Assembly: GCA_964019695.1 (NCBI GenBank)
Contig: OZ026514.1
Location: 97,726,345 to 97,790,344 of the forward strand
Direction of reading: 5' to 3'
DNA length: 64,000 nt
DNA from: Loripinus fragilis
Lineage: Eukaryota > Mollusca > Bivalvia > Lucinida > Lucinidae
The notes under the pieces were generated by a model. It ran no database searches and was not told the origin of the DNA. It saw nothing but the letters and a program-made list of their open reading frames with translations. The translations under genes were made by a program, and so were the position numbers. Positions 20,721 through 31,259 of the stretch are shown in pieces (the first letter of the stretch is position 1; the number at the start of each line of letters is the position of its first letter).

Positions 20721-22050
20721 AAAGATCAATGAAAGATTACCTATTTCTTAAATCGGGAAACACGAGACGCATCAACATGTGTGTCATAGACTTCGTTAGT
20801 CATCGAGGAATCACTCTCATTTTTGATTGGCAGGTCTGCGATACAGCATGTTTGCTTATTTGACGTTTATCTGTCTGTGCCCTTCCATTCAATGACTAAA
20901 AATATTCTGTACTTAAGAAATGTGCCGGTGACTTTTCATACAAAGCCGTAACATCGTCGAGTTAAGTTTTACAGTTAACACTAATGTGTTGGCTGAAGAA
21001 ACCACCTAATGTTGACATCATCGAAGCCAAGAAAGTTTACATACCACTGTATTTTGAAAGATATAAAGGGAAGACCTGGGAAGTTAGTGTTGTATTTTTG
21101 CGGCGGCTTCGCCGACGCTCTATTATCGCTTTGAACCTAAATTTTGTGTAAATTTTCGCCAATCAGAAGTATTCTTAAATTGTAATATTCATCACACCAG
21201 CTAGAAAACAATGCCCTCATTGGTTAATACTCAGACTGACCACACGATCTTATTATAGATGCAATTTAACTTGAAAATTTCCATGTAAATGGCCGAGAAC
21301 CAGTCTGTGCACTAGTCCTAATAATGGACATTGATCTGGAATATAGGTCAACTCCCACTGTACAGCATTTCTAATTTGCTTTATTACCATTCTTTGCATG
21401 CCTCGCTTAATTGCACATAGTAAATAAGTGCAATATAAAATAACTCACTAAATCCTAAAGGACTTTTACAGCATTATATAAAGCAAATCTTTTTTTTATT
21501 CAAGCCATAAATGGTTTCCCATATCAAATGCGTTACACGATTATAGTCTGTTTCATAAATTTCGACAATAGGTCAAATCTATTTCTAAAACAAATATAAC
21601 AAGTGTATTTAATGCGTTACATTACAAGGGCGTAAAATTCATCGCTAATTAGAGAGTAACATCGGGGTTCAGGCGAGTTAATACGTGCAAAGCTTGCTCT
21701 GACCGGCAAATGCATGTTCTTACAAGGACAGTGTAGCTATCGGCACAGTCTCTTTAATAAGACACCATGGACAGCCAAAATCCCATGCTGTAATGTCTAT
21801 TAATAGCGCTTAACAAGATACATCTTCTTAAAAAAGGATGTATCTTATAATGGGGATAGATTTTTAATGTAAATAATGGCACATAATTGCCTACAATTTG
21901 AATGTGCCCGCAACCCACAACCCTACACTTAGACTCAGATCAACCTGCACAGTTGTACATGTATCATCGTATTTTGCTATTTCCTTTAGGATGATGACAA
22001 GCTCTAGTTTCTTTAACTACATATATGTCAGACGAACATGTATCATATAA
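20720..22050. other. Intron of the KCNK gene (if transcribed as inferred), no feature recognised
   Basis: AT-rich. GCGGCGGCTTCGCCGACGC (about 21100) is a small GC-rich hairpin. No candidate first exon with an M1 or cap-domain signature was found on the minus strand. Confidence 0.4.
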
Positions 22051-22052
22051 GG

Positions 22053-22262
22053 AAGGGAGCGCAGTGGCTCAGTGGTAGAATGCTTGACTCGAGACCGAAG
22101 GACCGCGGGTTTGAGCCTCACCGGCGTCACTGCATTGTGTCCTTGAGCAAGACACATTTATCCTAGCTTAGTACTGGTTCGACCCAGAATGATCTGTCCC
22201 TATATAACTGAAAGATTGTTGATGGGACGTAAAGAATCAAATCAAACAAACAAAACAAAATT
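22053..22262 (+). mobile_element. tRNA-derived SINE family S1, about 210 bp, with 8-bp target-site duplication
   Basis: The tRNA-like head has box A GTGGCTCAGTGGTAGAATG and a B-box-like GGGTTTGAGCCTC spaced as in a tRNA promoter. The body contains CCTTGAGCAAGACACATTTA. The tail is TGGGACGTAAAGAATCAAAT then CAAACAAACAAAAC. ATATAAGG flanks it at 22045-22052 and 22263-22270. It carries an internal RNA polymerase III promoter by structure and cannot encode its own RT. Confidence 0.8.
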
Positions 22263-22289
22263 ATATAAGGCTAACTTGCAAACAGCCAG

Positions 22290-22375
22290 CACCAAATCTC
22301 GGGCCACTATGGGCCCGCCAGTGAAACGCTTTTCGGATGGTGTTTTTCTGGTGGGCCGAGAGTGGCCCGATTTTA
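22290..22375. mobile_element. Hairpin element family G copy
   Basis: TCGGGCCACTATGGGCCCGC and CCAGTGAAACG face CTGGTGGGCCGAGAGTGGCC. Diverged version of 15790-15857. Confidence 0.65.
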
Positions 22376-22559
22376 CGTGCTTACTTGGATTTAGTCGATC
22401 AGTTTTGGAGTCTACATGCATTTATTCCCCGACCCCGGCTATGGCGAGGTACCACAGGAAATAGAAAGGTTATAGGAGTTAGTCTCACACAAAAGCGATT
22501 TGGTATATCAGCATTTTCCTGTAAATAGAGACATTCATAATATGTAAATAGAGTGGTGG

Positions 22560-23420
22560 AAGTGTAAACCATTTAAGACTTGAAAACTACTCCAAGTTGA
22601 GATCCGAGACGGGCAGAATCTAGCCTATGTGACAACAACAACAACAATATGGCATGTTTTTTCCGGGTTTTCAGTTTGTTTCAGTACATACATTTATCGT
22701 CAAAATCTCCCGTTTTCTTAACAACTTTAGGACTAATAACAGTGTTTCCTAGCCTTTGCTGGTGAAGTGCCTAAAATTTGGAACGATTCAGATGCATATC
22801 GCTCAGCGAAAAGAGCACCAAGCAAAAGAGAGACCAGAAACATAACCACAACTTCCAAATTCGCTGGTTTTAGATGGAACATCCTTTTCCAGCATGCAAC
22901 GACAGGGGGTATAAGGGGATTTCGTTATTTGGTCGTGTTAAAATTGTTAGTATTTGAGAGCCGCCGAATATCCTTTTTAAAGATATTTCTTGTTAAAGTC
23001 CGTCAGTATATCTTTGGGAGAGGGGGTGAACTTAAACATTGGCTAACGTATAAATAATAGATTTATCTTCGATATGTGAGTTAAAACTTATATATTTTTG
23101 GAACCAAGTAAATGTTCTACGCTGTTAAGTCATTTCTATCTTATTTGAATATATGAATGCTAGCATATTCTAACTTTTGGTGTACATTTGCACCACAAAC
23201 TCTATGCACTAATTCTGTATTTTGGTGTATAGGTTCAACCATTTCATCTTTTAGTCTAAAGAAGCACTCATTATATAGCGTTTGGAGGAATGTCACACTG
23301 ACTTTCCTATGTATTTGGTTTCTAAAATTCCATCATTAGTTTCTGTGAAGCAGACATTACCCGTCTTTTACTGAAAAAAAAATATGTTCAGTTAGCTGAT
23401 TTCTTAGTGCTACTAAACTA
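22560..23420. other. No gene recognised
   Basis: A 96-codon plus-strand frame at 22767-23057 begins MPKIWNDSDAYRSAKRAP and has no domain that I recognise. It is the best-looking unexplained frame in this stretch but is probably decayed or chance. Confidence 0.35.
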
Positions 23421-23424
23421 AGAT

Positions 23425-23639
23425 GTTAATGCTCTTTGCCTACTAGTGTCGTCTGCTGATGACCTTTGCAAACAATTTCGACCCAGATCAGGCCCGACTA
23501 AACGTCGGGCCTGATCTGGATCCAAACTGTTTGACTGGTTGAAGGTATTCCTGAAAAGTTTATTTCAAAAAAGTTGATTATGAAAAAAATTCAGCAGACG
23601 ATAAAAACATGAAAAACTACCCAGAAGGCAGCGAGTTAA
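23425..23639. mobile_element. Hairpin MITE family B copy, well preserved
   Basis: Ends GTTAATGCTCTTTGCCTACT and GAAGGCAGCGAGTTAATG. TCGTCTGCTGATGACC and CAGCAGACGATAAAA sit inside. The core is CCAGATCAGGCCCGAC-TAAAC-GTCGGGCCTGATCTGG, with AAACTGTTTGAC. Confidence 0.8.
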
Positions 23640-23799
23640 TGTTGCTCGTAAATGTCGTGCTTTATCTAAAGAAAATTGTACTTGATAGACGTTTGATCTT
23701 GAAATATCACAATGCAAGCCGCATCACTACAAATCTTGTATCTAGATTTTACATTTACGCAGCCACTCTTGAGCTTGATAACTCAGACAGGAAAAGAGC

Positions 23800-24035
23800 T
23801 TTTGGGGGGTTTCGTGTTTTGTCCTTGTTTTGTTTAATCAGCACTCTGTGCCATTCTAGTTTTGCAATCATCTTGGGGGGGGGGGGGGGGGGGGGGAGAG
23901 AGCTAGTTGATTTACTTTAACTGTCTTCCTGATGTCTTGTGACAGTCAGTGTTCTGTGGCTCTTCCTCACGATGCTGTGAGTAAGTCTGCTGTGTGTGAA
24001 TGTGGTATTCCCTGATCATACTCACTTGCTTTTAG
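23800..24035 (+). repeat. Repeat family N' copy, interrupted by a 22-base poly-G run
   Basis: CTAGTTTTGCAATCATCTTG runs into 22 G (23875-23896), then GAGAGAGCTAG. It ends GTATTCCCTGATCATACTCA. A near twin follows at 24300-24510. Confidence 0.75.
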
Positions 24036-24046
24036 TGGTAACAAAA

Positions 24047-24292
24047 CTTAACCCTTAAAGCGCAAGAAAGAATGCATCTGAAAATGTCGACTGCTGAAGT
24101 CGTCTGCTGCAAATAATTGCCTAACATTACTGACGAATTAAGTATAGAAGCAATCAGCGTGGATCCAGAACAGACTGCTCCTATAGGAGCAGTCTGATCT
24201 GGGTTCACACTGTTTGCCATCGAGGCTTCTTAAACATTTCATCATACGAGGAAAGCAGACAACTTTGTTGTGATTGGTGCTTTAAGGGTTAA
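24047..24292. mobile_element. Hairpin MITE family D, 246 bp
   Basis: TTAACCCTTAAAGCGC and GGTGCTTTAAGGGTTAA termini, CGTCTGCTGCAAATAAT inside. The core is CCAGAACAGACTGCTCC-TATA-GGAGCAGTCTGATCTGG. A second copy is nested at 27830-28025. Confidence 0.8.
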
Positions 24293-24299
24293 TAACTTT

Positions 24300-24510
24300 G
24301 GGTCCTTGTTTTGTTTATTCAGTACTATGTTTCCTTCTAGTTTGGCAATCATCTTGGTGGGGAAGAGAGAGCTGGTTTTACTTTAACTGTCTTCCTGATG
24401 TATTGTGACAGATAGTGTTCTGTGGCTCTTCCTCACGGTGCTGTGGGTTAGTCTGCAGTGTGTGAATGTGGTATTCCCTGATCATACTCACTTGCTTTTT
24501 GAGGGTAACA
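24300..24510 (+). repeat. Repeat family N' copy, twin of 23800-24035
   Basis: Shares TTTACTTTAACTGTCTTCCT and GTGGCTCTTCCTCACG with the preceding copy more closely than with other members. This suggests local duplication around the family D MITE. Confidence 0.75.
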
Positions 24511-24629
24511 AAACAATTACTCAGATTGGAATAGGAAAAACATGCGCAAAGAAAGAAGTCCCAAATCAGACTGCTCCTGTTTTGTTTGCCTTCATCGGCT
24601 TTCTTGTTAACTCTTAGCCCGCCAGTCAA

Positions 24630-25048
24630 GACTGTTGTCGTCTGCTGCTCTCGTCTGCTTGGGTTCTTACGTAGCCTGTATTACAAACAATTTCGACCCA
24701 GATCAGTCTGCTCCCTTGGGAGTAGAGTTCATATTGTTTGTTTCCATGAATAATGTAGTCTGAATTGAACTTGAATATGTATGCAGAAGACGTAAAAACA
24801 AGACGACATTTTCCGTACAAAAATGGCGGAATAATGGAGAACAAATCCATACTGTCAACTGGAATATACCATTTTTTCCCTTACAGCGCCTATAACGACT
24901 ACAGCAGACGACAAATTTTGGGACATCTTTCCCAATTTTCGACAAAAATAAGGTATCATATTACATGAGAATTATTTATTATTTTGGAAAAGCGGCAAAA
25001 TTTGAAATTGTCGTCTGCTGCAAAATATAGGTGGCGCTTTAAGGGTTA
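24630..25048. mobile_element. Composite of family B/D hairpin elements
   Basis: The left part has GTCGTCTGCTGCTCTCGTCT and CCCAGATCAGTCTGCTCCC-TT-GGGAG. The right part has CAGCAGACGACAAATTTTGG, GCGGCAAAATTTGAAATTGTC and GTGGCGCTTTAAGGGTTA. The right part matches 52876-53085 closely, so one unit seems to have inserted in or recombined with another. Confidence 0.65.
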
Positions 25049-25074
25049 GAAATTCAGCACAAATCATTTACATA

Positions 25075-25300
25075 GTTAGAGAGCTGAAAAGATGCTTATG
25101 CGTGGTGTCTTCTGGATAATTTTGCATGTTTTTGTCGTCTGCTATTTTTTTCCAAATCCACCTTTCCCAAAATTATTTCGGGAATACCATCAGAGTGTCG
25201 GACAATTTGGATCCAGATCCGGCCCAACATGTTGTCGGGCCTGATCCGGGCCCAAACTGTTCGCGAAAGTTGTCACCAGATGGCACTAGTACATGTAGGT
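25075..25300. mobile_element. Hairpin MITE family B copy (inverted)
   Basis: GCATGTTTTTGTCGTCTGC, core CCAGATCCGGCCCAAC-ATGTT-GTCGGGCCTGATCCGG, then CCCAAACTGTTCGC and GATGGCACTAGTACATGTAG. Confidence 0.7.
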
Positions 25301-26050
25301 AAACAATTTACTGTTTTGTCTTCTGAACATTCGCCTTTGATATGGTCACAAAGCCATTTTTGTGACACGTCTCAGATATGATTTAAAGACAATTATTCTT
25401 CCACATAAAGAAATGTAAAAAACACAAGGCCTTAATGACGCCATTAAATCAATTATGACCAAGCTGTTTTTGGTGGAGCAACTTCACGTGTAAAAGTAAC
25501 TGAAAATAAGCTCTTTTTCCTAAATATATGGACACCTCAGTTTCATTGAATAGCAAATTCCTTAGATACTGAAGCCCCCCCCCCCCCTTTGAAGCGAACT
25601 TATCCATAACAAATGGCATAGTTTCATCTAAAATTTATGATAAACGGCACGATTTTAATTTTGAATGAACTAATTTTCCATTTCTTGATGGAGATGATCC
25701 TTGCTCACCTTCCTATGGTGTATACATTTTGCAAATTTTTCGTTTTGCGAGAGTATGTTCTAATCTTGATGACCTCAACAAAAGAAACAAAATTTTGACT
25801 TTAAAACAAGGTGATTAGTACCATAAACTTTATAAAGCTTTTTTTCTAAATTTCATTACAGACACTCAGAGTTGATTGTTAAATAACTGCCACCAGATTT
25901 TTTTTGCCAAACCAGATTTTGGCAAAATGACCTAATACTTTTAGCAGACAAAGACACCTATAGTGATTTATTTCCAGTAGAATAGACCATACTGCTTTTT
26001 GGCTTAAAATCTATAATGACCTAGAAAATATTCCACGACAAAGATCAAAA
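25300..26050. other. No gene recognised
   Basis: AT-rich. An 11-C run is at about 25576. No frame of interest. Confidence 0.4.
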
Positions 26051-26290
26051 TCCCCACGGGGAAAATATTTCTCCATGGGGATTTTTCACTTTTCCCGCTG
26101 GTATTTTTCCCCATAGGGTAAATTTCCCCGCAGGGATTTTCAAAAAAATCTAAAATTCAATTTTTATTCAAATATGACAAGATTTTATTTTAATGGAGTG
26201 TAAAAATGAATGTCCACCAGTAATAACAATTTTTCATTTTTCCCCACGGGGATTTTTCCTGCAGTGATTTTTGTACAGGGATTTTTTAAA
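26050..26290. repeat. Cluster of CCCC-N-GGGG micro-palindromes
   Basis: Variants of AAATCCCCACGGGGAAAAT recur: CCATGGGGATTTTTC, CCCCATAGGG, CCCCGCAGGGATTTTC, CCCCACGGGGATTTTTC, CCTGCAGTGATTTTTG. Six or more short GC palindromes lie in an A/T-rich matrix within 240 bp. Function unknown. Confidence 0.6.
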
Positions 26291-26828
26291 ACATCTGTTT
26301 AAGGGTCTAAAATCTAATACAATATTGGTTTAAAAAACTCTTTTGCAACAAGGCATATCAGAACCTGTATTTATGGTTATTTAGTTTATAAATTTAAAAA
26401 AAATATTGCTTGAAAACCTAGTTTTAGTGATCAATTTAAAAAGATAATTAAACGTTATAAAAGAGTGGGATACGAATATCATGCGACATTCTGCATGCCT
26501 GATAATAAACCCAATCACAGTTTTTAGCTATGGTTTCCTCTTTAATTGCACGACGGTGGGTCAGGCCTCAGACTCAATTATGGCCCTGGCGTAAAGCTTG
26601 AATTAGTTGGTTGGTGCCTGATGCATGTCCTTGACTGGGCCCACTGTAGCTTGAGTTTTTCTTTAGCGCTGGCTATCTGCGAGTCATGACCTATTTTCTT
26701 TGTTTCATTATGGTGTGTTTATTTGATTATATTGTTTCTCTGTGATGATGCATTGCATTAGTTAGGAAGCATCCATGCGAGCTTAACAATGTTTGTGTTT
26801 TAACAACAAAAGAATGTAGGGCGAAGAT

Positions 26829-27150
26829 TGGGCGCCAGTAAAATGCATTTAAGCCCTCGGTGGCTTAGACTGCTGTCCGTTCTAAGGCGGTGGTTCTGCC
26901 GTTGTTTATTGGTTGTTTAATGTACCTCACATTGTTTTGGCGGGTTATGTGCTGGTCTTTGTTTTGGTATGCATTATTTTGTGCCCTTTCTAGTTTTGCA
27001 ATCATCTTGACGAGGAAGAGAAAGCTGGGTGCTTTGCTTTGTCTTATGTCTGGTTACTGTTACTGTTCTGTGGCTCTTCCTCCCGGTGCCATGGGTTGGT
27101 TTGCAGTGTATGATTGTGGTATTTCCTGATCATACTCACTTACTTTTTTC
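26829..27150 (+). repeat. Repeat family N', near-complete copy
   Basis: Left portion GCGCCAGTAAAATGCATTTA, GCCCTCGGTGGCTTAGAC, CTGTCCGTTCTAAGGCGGTG. Middle TTTTGCAATCATCTTGACGA, GGAAGAGAAAGCTGG. Right GTGGCTCTTCCTCCCGGTGC, GATTGTGGTATTTCCTGATC, ATACTCACTTACTTTTT. About 320 bp. Apparent open frames across copies are not conserved as protein and are taken as by-products. Confidence 0.8.
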
Positions 27151-27624
27151 ATTACAAAGCAGTTTGTGTTTAAGATATTTTTATCAATTTTTGTGATTTT
27201 GAAATACTCTGCATATGATGTATGCAATAAATAGTGTCATACCTAACGAAATCAAGAACAAGAGTAAAAATAACGTATTATTATTATTATGAAAATTCAG
27301 AACCCATTCCGCTCAACCAGCCATACCTTAAGAGTGCGCAGGAATTCTTAAACTATTTTAATGGCTCGCCCTTTACATTGGGTTCAGCTAATGTACTAAT
27401 ATTACATGAACCATACCAGAAACTCTAAAAAGGGGGTTCTGGGGTCAGAAAATTAGGCGTATACTGTCCAAACCGTCAATGATCCGTCATACAGTAACTA
27501 TCAAGATAGGGAATGATACAAGTTTGTACTTGAGTTAGGTGCCACAAAACCACAGCAATATTACAGCTCTCTCAAGCTAGATCTAAGACGTAGTTTTATC
27601 AAATCTCATCAAATAAGGTACTGC

Positions 27625-28182
27625 TATTACTAGACTTTTCGCTTACTGTAAAGGCGGCAACTTTAATATTCATATCTGGGTGTGGTTCGGCTATTTCATC
27701 TGCTAAGGAAGGGAAATCAGGTTTTATTCAGAATTTGGTAAAGAGTTAATAAGCTTTTTGAGCCGCGCAAACGTGCGTGCATTTCATGAAAATCCTAACC
27801 GTATACACACTGAACTCACATTTATTAACCCTTAAAGCGCATAATCACAAAATGTATGTTTTTGTCGTCCACTAAACTATTTGAAGCATCATAGATAAAC
27901 AGTGTGGACACAGATCAGACTGCTCCTACAGGAGCAGTCTGACCTGGGTCCACAATGTTTGCCTCCCTGCTTATGTTAAAAATAGACATTTTCAGATGCA
28001 GTTATTTTGCTGGCGTTTTAAGAACTAGCAAATAATGACTGAGGATGTGACACAAGATTATACAGTTACTTTTAAATTAAACCACGCCTCCTTTTCAGCT
28101 TTTACCTATGCCTAAGGTTGACCAGTCCTAATTACGCATTCACGAGGCGCCGCCTTTACAGTAAGCGAAAAGTCAAGTAATA
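27625..28182. mobile_element. TIR element family Z, 558 bp, carrying a nested family D MITE
   Basis: TATTACTAGACTTTTCGC...ACTGTAAAGGCGGC at the left is matched by the complement at the right (GCCGCCTTTACAGT...GCGAAAAGTCAAGTAATA). The TIR is about 33 bp with one mismatch. The MITE at 27830-28025 lies inside, so Z is the older insertion. Confidence 0.7.
27830..28025. mobile_element. Hairpin MITE family D copy, nested
   Basis: TTAACCCTTAAAGCGCATAA, core CAGATCAGACTGCTCC-TA-CAGGAGCAGTCTGACCTGG, GGACAC / GTCCAC stem, right end GCTGGCGTTTTAAGAA (degraded). Confidence 0.75.
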
Positions 28183-28215
28183 CCGGGTTTATCTTCTAGA
28201 CTGTTAAGTCTAAAA

Positions 28216-29124
28216 TATACTGAACAAAAAAGAAAACGCTACACCTGAATTATTTGTCATTTATATACAAACTTATGTAAGCCAGTAAAGCAAATGAAAG
28301 TGTATCTAAATGTTCAAAGACTGGCTTATGCATAACAGTAATAGTTTTATGGATATTGTCATGAGGAAAGGTATGAAGGCCATTTATATGTGACAGGGGT
28401 CCAATTTTTCAGGTTACAAATTTGAACAGAAATCTCACACAGTTTAGGCCGTCAGAAATCCACTTCTAACCAGATCCGACTGGACGTAATGGTATTCTAG
28501 ACATGTGACAACCAGAAATGTCAAGGACTTATCACAAGTGTGTTTTGATAGTTTAGAAAAGCAATTTTGAAAAACGGATTTTTCATCAAATTGCCAAGCT
28601 TGAATTTATCACTTAAATCTCCATAGGAGTATCAATGTGTTGTTGCATCTTGGTGTGAGGACATTACTAGTCGAGAAATGGTAGGAACAATGTGCATATA
28701 GATCTAACTGATTAGGCAAATAAAGTTATCGAAAATCGTGATAAAGCGAAGATTACCAAACATTAAATATTCCCTATTTGTTTTTGTCAAAAGGAGACAT
28801 TTTCAAATTTGTTAAATTCAAAATTGATTTCTGAGCTTGTTTCAAGTGATAATTCAGTTTTCTTGTGTTTAAATGCAACACAAGTATGACCAATTATAAT
28901 AAGCATAATGATCTTTTAAGCGCAATTGCAAAATTCAGTGAATATAGCTTAAAACACAAATAGGAACATAACTCAGACATCAAAAGAGACAAATGACGGA
29001 GTTTCGACGAATCGTTTGCTGGATGTCTGGGAAACATTATTATCTTTAGTAAATACTTTTTGTCCAATACTTTGTCACAAAAATAAAGTATTGTAGTGTA
29101 GCGTTTTCACTTTTGCTCAGTATA
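28216..29124. mobile_element. Non-autonomous Tc1/mariner-like element, 909 bp including TA
   Basis: TATACTGAACAAAAAAGAAA followed by ACGCTACAC at the left. The complement of the right end is TATACTGAGCAAAAGTGAAA then ACGCTACAC. TIRs of about 29 bp with three mismatches, TA at both edges. No transposase frame. Confidence 0.75.
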
Positions 29125-29129
29125 GAAAA

Positions 29130-30470
29130 TAAATACACAAAAAGCAATGCTCCCATATATTGCAATGGTGTATTTTAGCCTCCATATCAATTTCCGTAGT
29201 TATCGGTTTAGAAGGTAACCTAGTTGCAGATTCGGACGGTTGGACGGACGCGATTTCAATTTCCCTTTCGTTTTTTACGCTGAGTTTTTGTGTCAATAAC
29301 AAAGTTGCGTGTCTGAAATTGTTCATAATTGCGTCACCCACCTACTTTATAAACAAGGTTAGTTTTAGTACCTATAAACCTTTCTACAAATGCCACTGAC
29401 TTTTATTTCTGCCTGTCCAGAGGCAATCCTCTATGGGTTCAACCACCGCATGTCGGTGAAGGTTCAGGTAGGTAGGTGTACATGACCTTAGGAATGTACA
29501 ACATCATATGATAATAATTATTAAAGCGTCAATCACGATTAAACAGTCGAGGTGCATATGCCATATTTATTCTATATTTTCTGGCTAAACAAGATTTTAT
29601 ATTTCATGTGAATCAGACGATTCATATGAAATATCATCTCTTACACTATATGGTCATAAAAAGGAACAAAAGTACATATATGAGCTATTTGCTAATTTCT
29701 GTCGATGGCACTCAAGTGACTAATAACCAAGAGCAACGATCCTACAATATATTAATAATGACCAATTATATGAGCGCGTAAAAGTAAGTCAATACGAACA
29801 ATGAACTGTGCGAAATAGCATGAAATATCTTAGAATAACTTATACGAGCAACATCATGAACATGGAAGAAGAACAAAACAAAACAAGAAGAAAACAAGCA
29901 AACAAAAAGAACAGTTGATTCAATATTCATACAAATGCGCATATTTTTGCTCTCATACGAAATGATTGTATAGACAGTATTATAGCATTTTGCAGCTGTA
30001 TATCTTAAGACTTGGTGTGATGATTGTTTCTTAATGTTGATGAGGAAGCCTTCATGAGATCTAAATGATTTTATACCATCCTTACCAACTTTAGCACGAA
30101 ATAGCCCGTGTTGTGCAAGGTCAACACTGATGTAGGTGGTATACAATAATGCATAAAATATCATGAGGTAACAGCAGGTCACATGGTCATTGATTTGATA
30201 TGAAAGTCGCTAGGTTTTGCCTTTTGGTCTCAAGTTCAAAATAAAGCATTAAGCTCTTTGTTTCTGTTAAAAACTGTCAGTCGTAAATTCATTGTTTTCT
30301 TCATTTACATATAAATTTAACAACTGTCAAACATTTATCAATGGATTCTTTAAAAATGTGGAAACTGGCAAACATCAAACCTTACAAGTATAAGCTTTTA
30401 AAAAAAGCTTGCTACCTTTTCCGTTTTAATTGTTGTTTGGTGGTATTTTTCATGTTATACAATTTTTTAG
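29130..30470. other. No confident gene; one long unexplained frame
   Basis: A 138-codon minus-strand frame (29766-30182; begins MTCCYLMIFYALLYTTYISV) is the longest non-repeat frame here after the channel exon and the LINEs. I recognise no domain and see no plausible splice or promoter context. A 16-bp hairpin, ATATTTCATGTGAATC / GATTCATATGAAATAT, lies at 29593-29628. Confidence 0.35.
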
Positions 30471-30479
30471 TAGAACATT

Positions 30480-30560
30480 CTGTTAGCCAAGTTGGAAAGC
30501 CTTATCAGACGCCACGTTCTGTGACATCTGATGTGGGTCTGCACAGTTTGCCTTTGTTAA
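30480..30560. repeat. Hairpin MITE family C/O fragment
   Basis: CCTTATCAGACGCCACGTTC and TGATGTGGGTCTGCACAG. The same GATCAGACGCCACGTTTTGTG string occurs at about 20700. Confidence 0.5.
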
Positions 30561-30829
30561 ATTTACACCTGCATGACTTGGCCATTAATGGATGGATTAT
30601 AGTTTCATGATTTATATGTTTCAAACAATGAATATCACATCACAATAGCCTCATAGAATTCACTTTATTTATATTGGTAGGTTTCATACATGACAGAAAT
30701 ATCCAGATAATTATGATATTTTATACATATACTAAATATGAAACATCATGTAATATGACAGGAACCTTCCCTCCCAAGGCGCAAATTAGGCCAGGCATAT
30801 AATGATGTTGATGAGAATTGCAATCACCA

Positions 30830-31080
30830 ATAACCACTAAAATATTTGTGAGTATGGCCAGTAAATGCCACAATCATACACTACAGACCAACCCTCAACA
30901 CCGCGAGGAAGAGACACAAAACACTAACAGCCATATGACAACAAGAACACAAAGTAAAGCAACCAGCTATCTCTTCCCCAGCGAGATATTCCAAATCAAG
31001 AAATGACTCATAGTACTGCATAACAAAACCAGTACTAAACACAAAACTTCAACACACAATGAAAGCAACTACAAACCATG
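30830..31080 (-). repeat. Repeat family N' copy
   Basis: GGCCAGTAAATGCCACAATC, CACTACAGACCAACCCTCAA, CCGCGAGGAAGAGACACAAA and CCAGCTATCTCTTCCCC are complements of the family boxes. Confidence 0.7.
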
Positions 31081-31246
31081 AACAGAACCGTTAACATGCC
31101 TACGCAGTAAAATATGACATTTTCGATTGTCAAAATGATAATTTTCCCATGAAAAGCAGCGGTAGTCTTCTCATTTTAAACTCTTGTCTTAGACTGTTCG
31201 TGATAGTTAGGTTTGGTTAGGCAGTCCTTATATTTGAGAGCATTTT

Positions 31247-31259
31247 ACATTACTATGCC
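31247..31259. repeat. Target-site duplication of SINE S2, left
   Basis: ACATTACTATGCC, identical to 31607-31619. Confidence 0.85.

Noticed and set aside
22053..22125. Possible functional tRNA gene
   Set aside because: Same reason: it is the head of SINE S1 with an A-rich tail and an 8-bp duplication.
26890..27129. Plus-strand frame with hydrophobic segments in an N' repeat; similar frames at 24405, 59007 and 6915
   Set aside because: The frame is not maintained between copies; indels and stops differ, so it is repeat sequence rather than a protein family.
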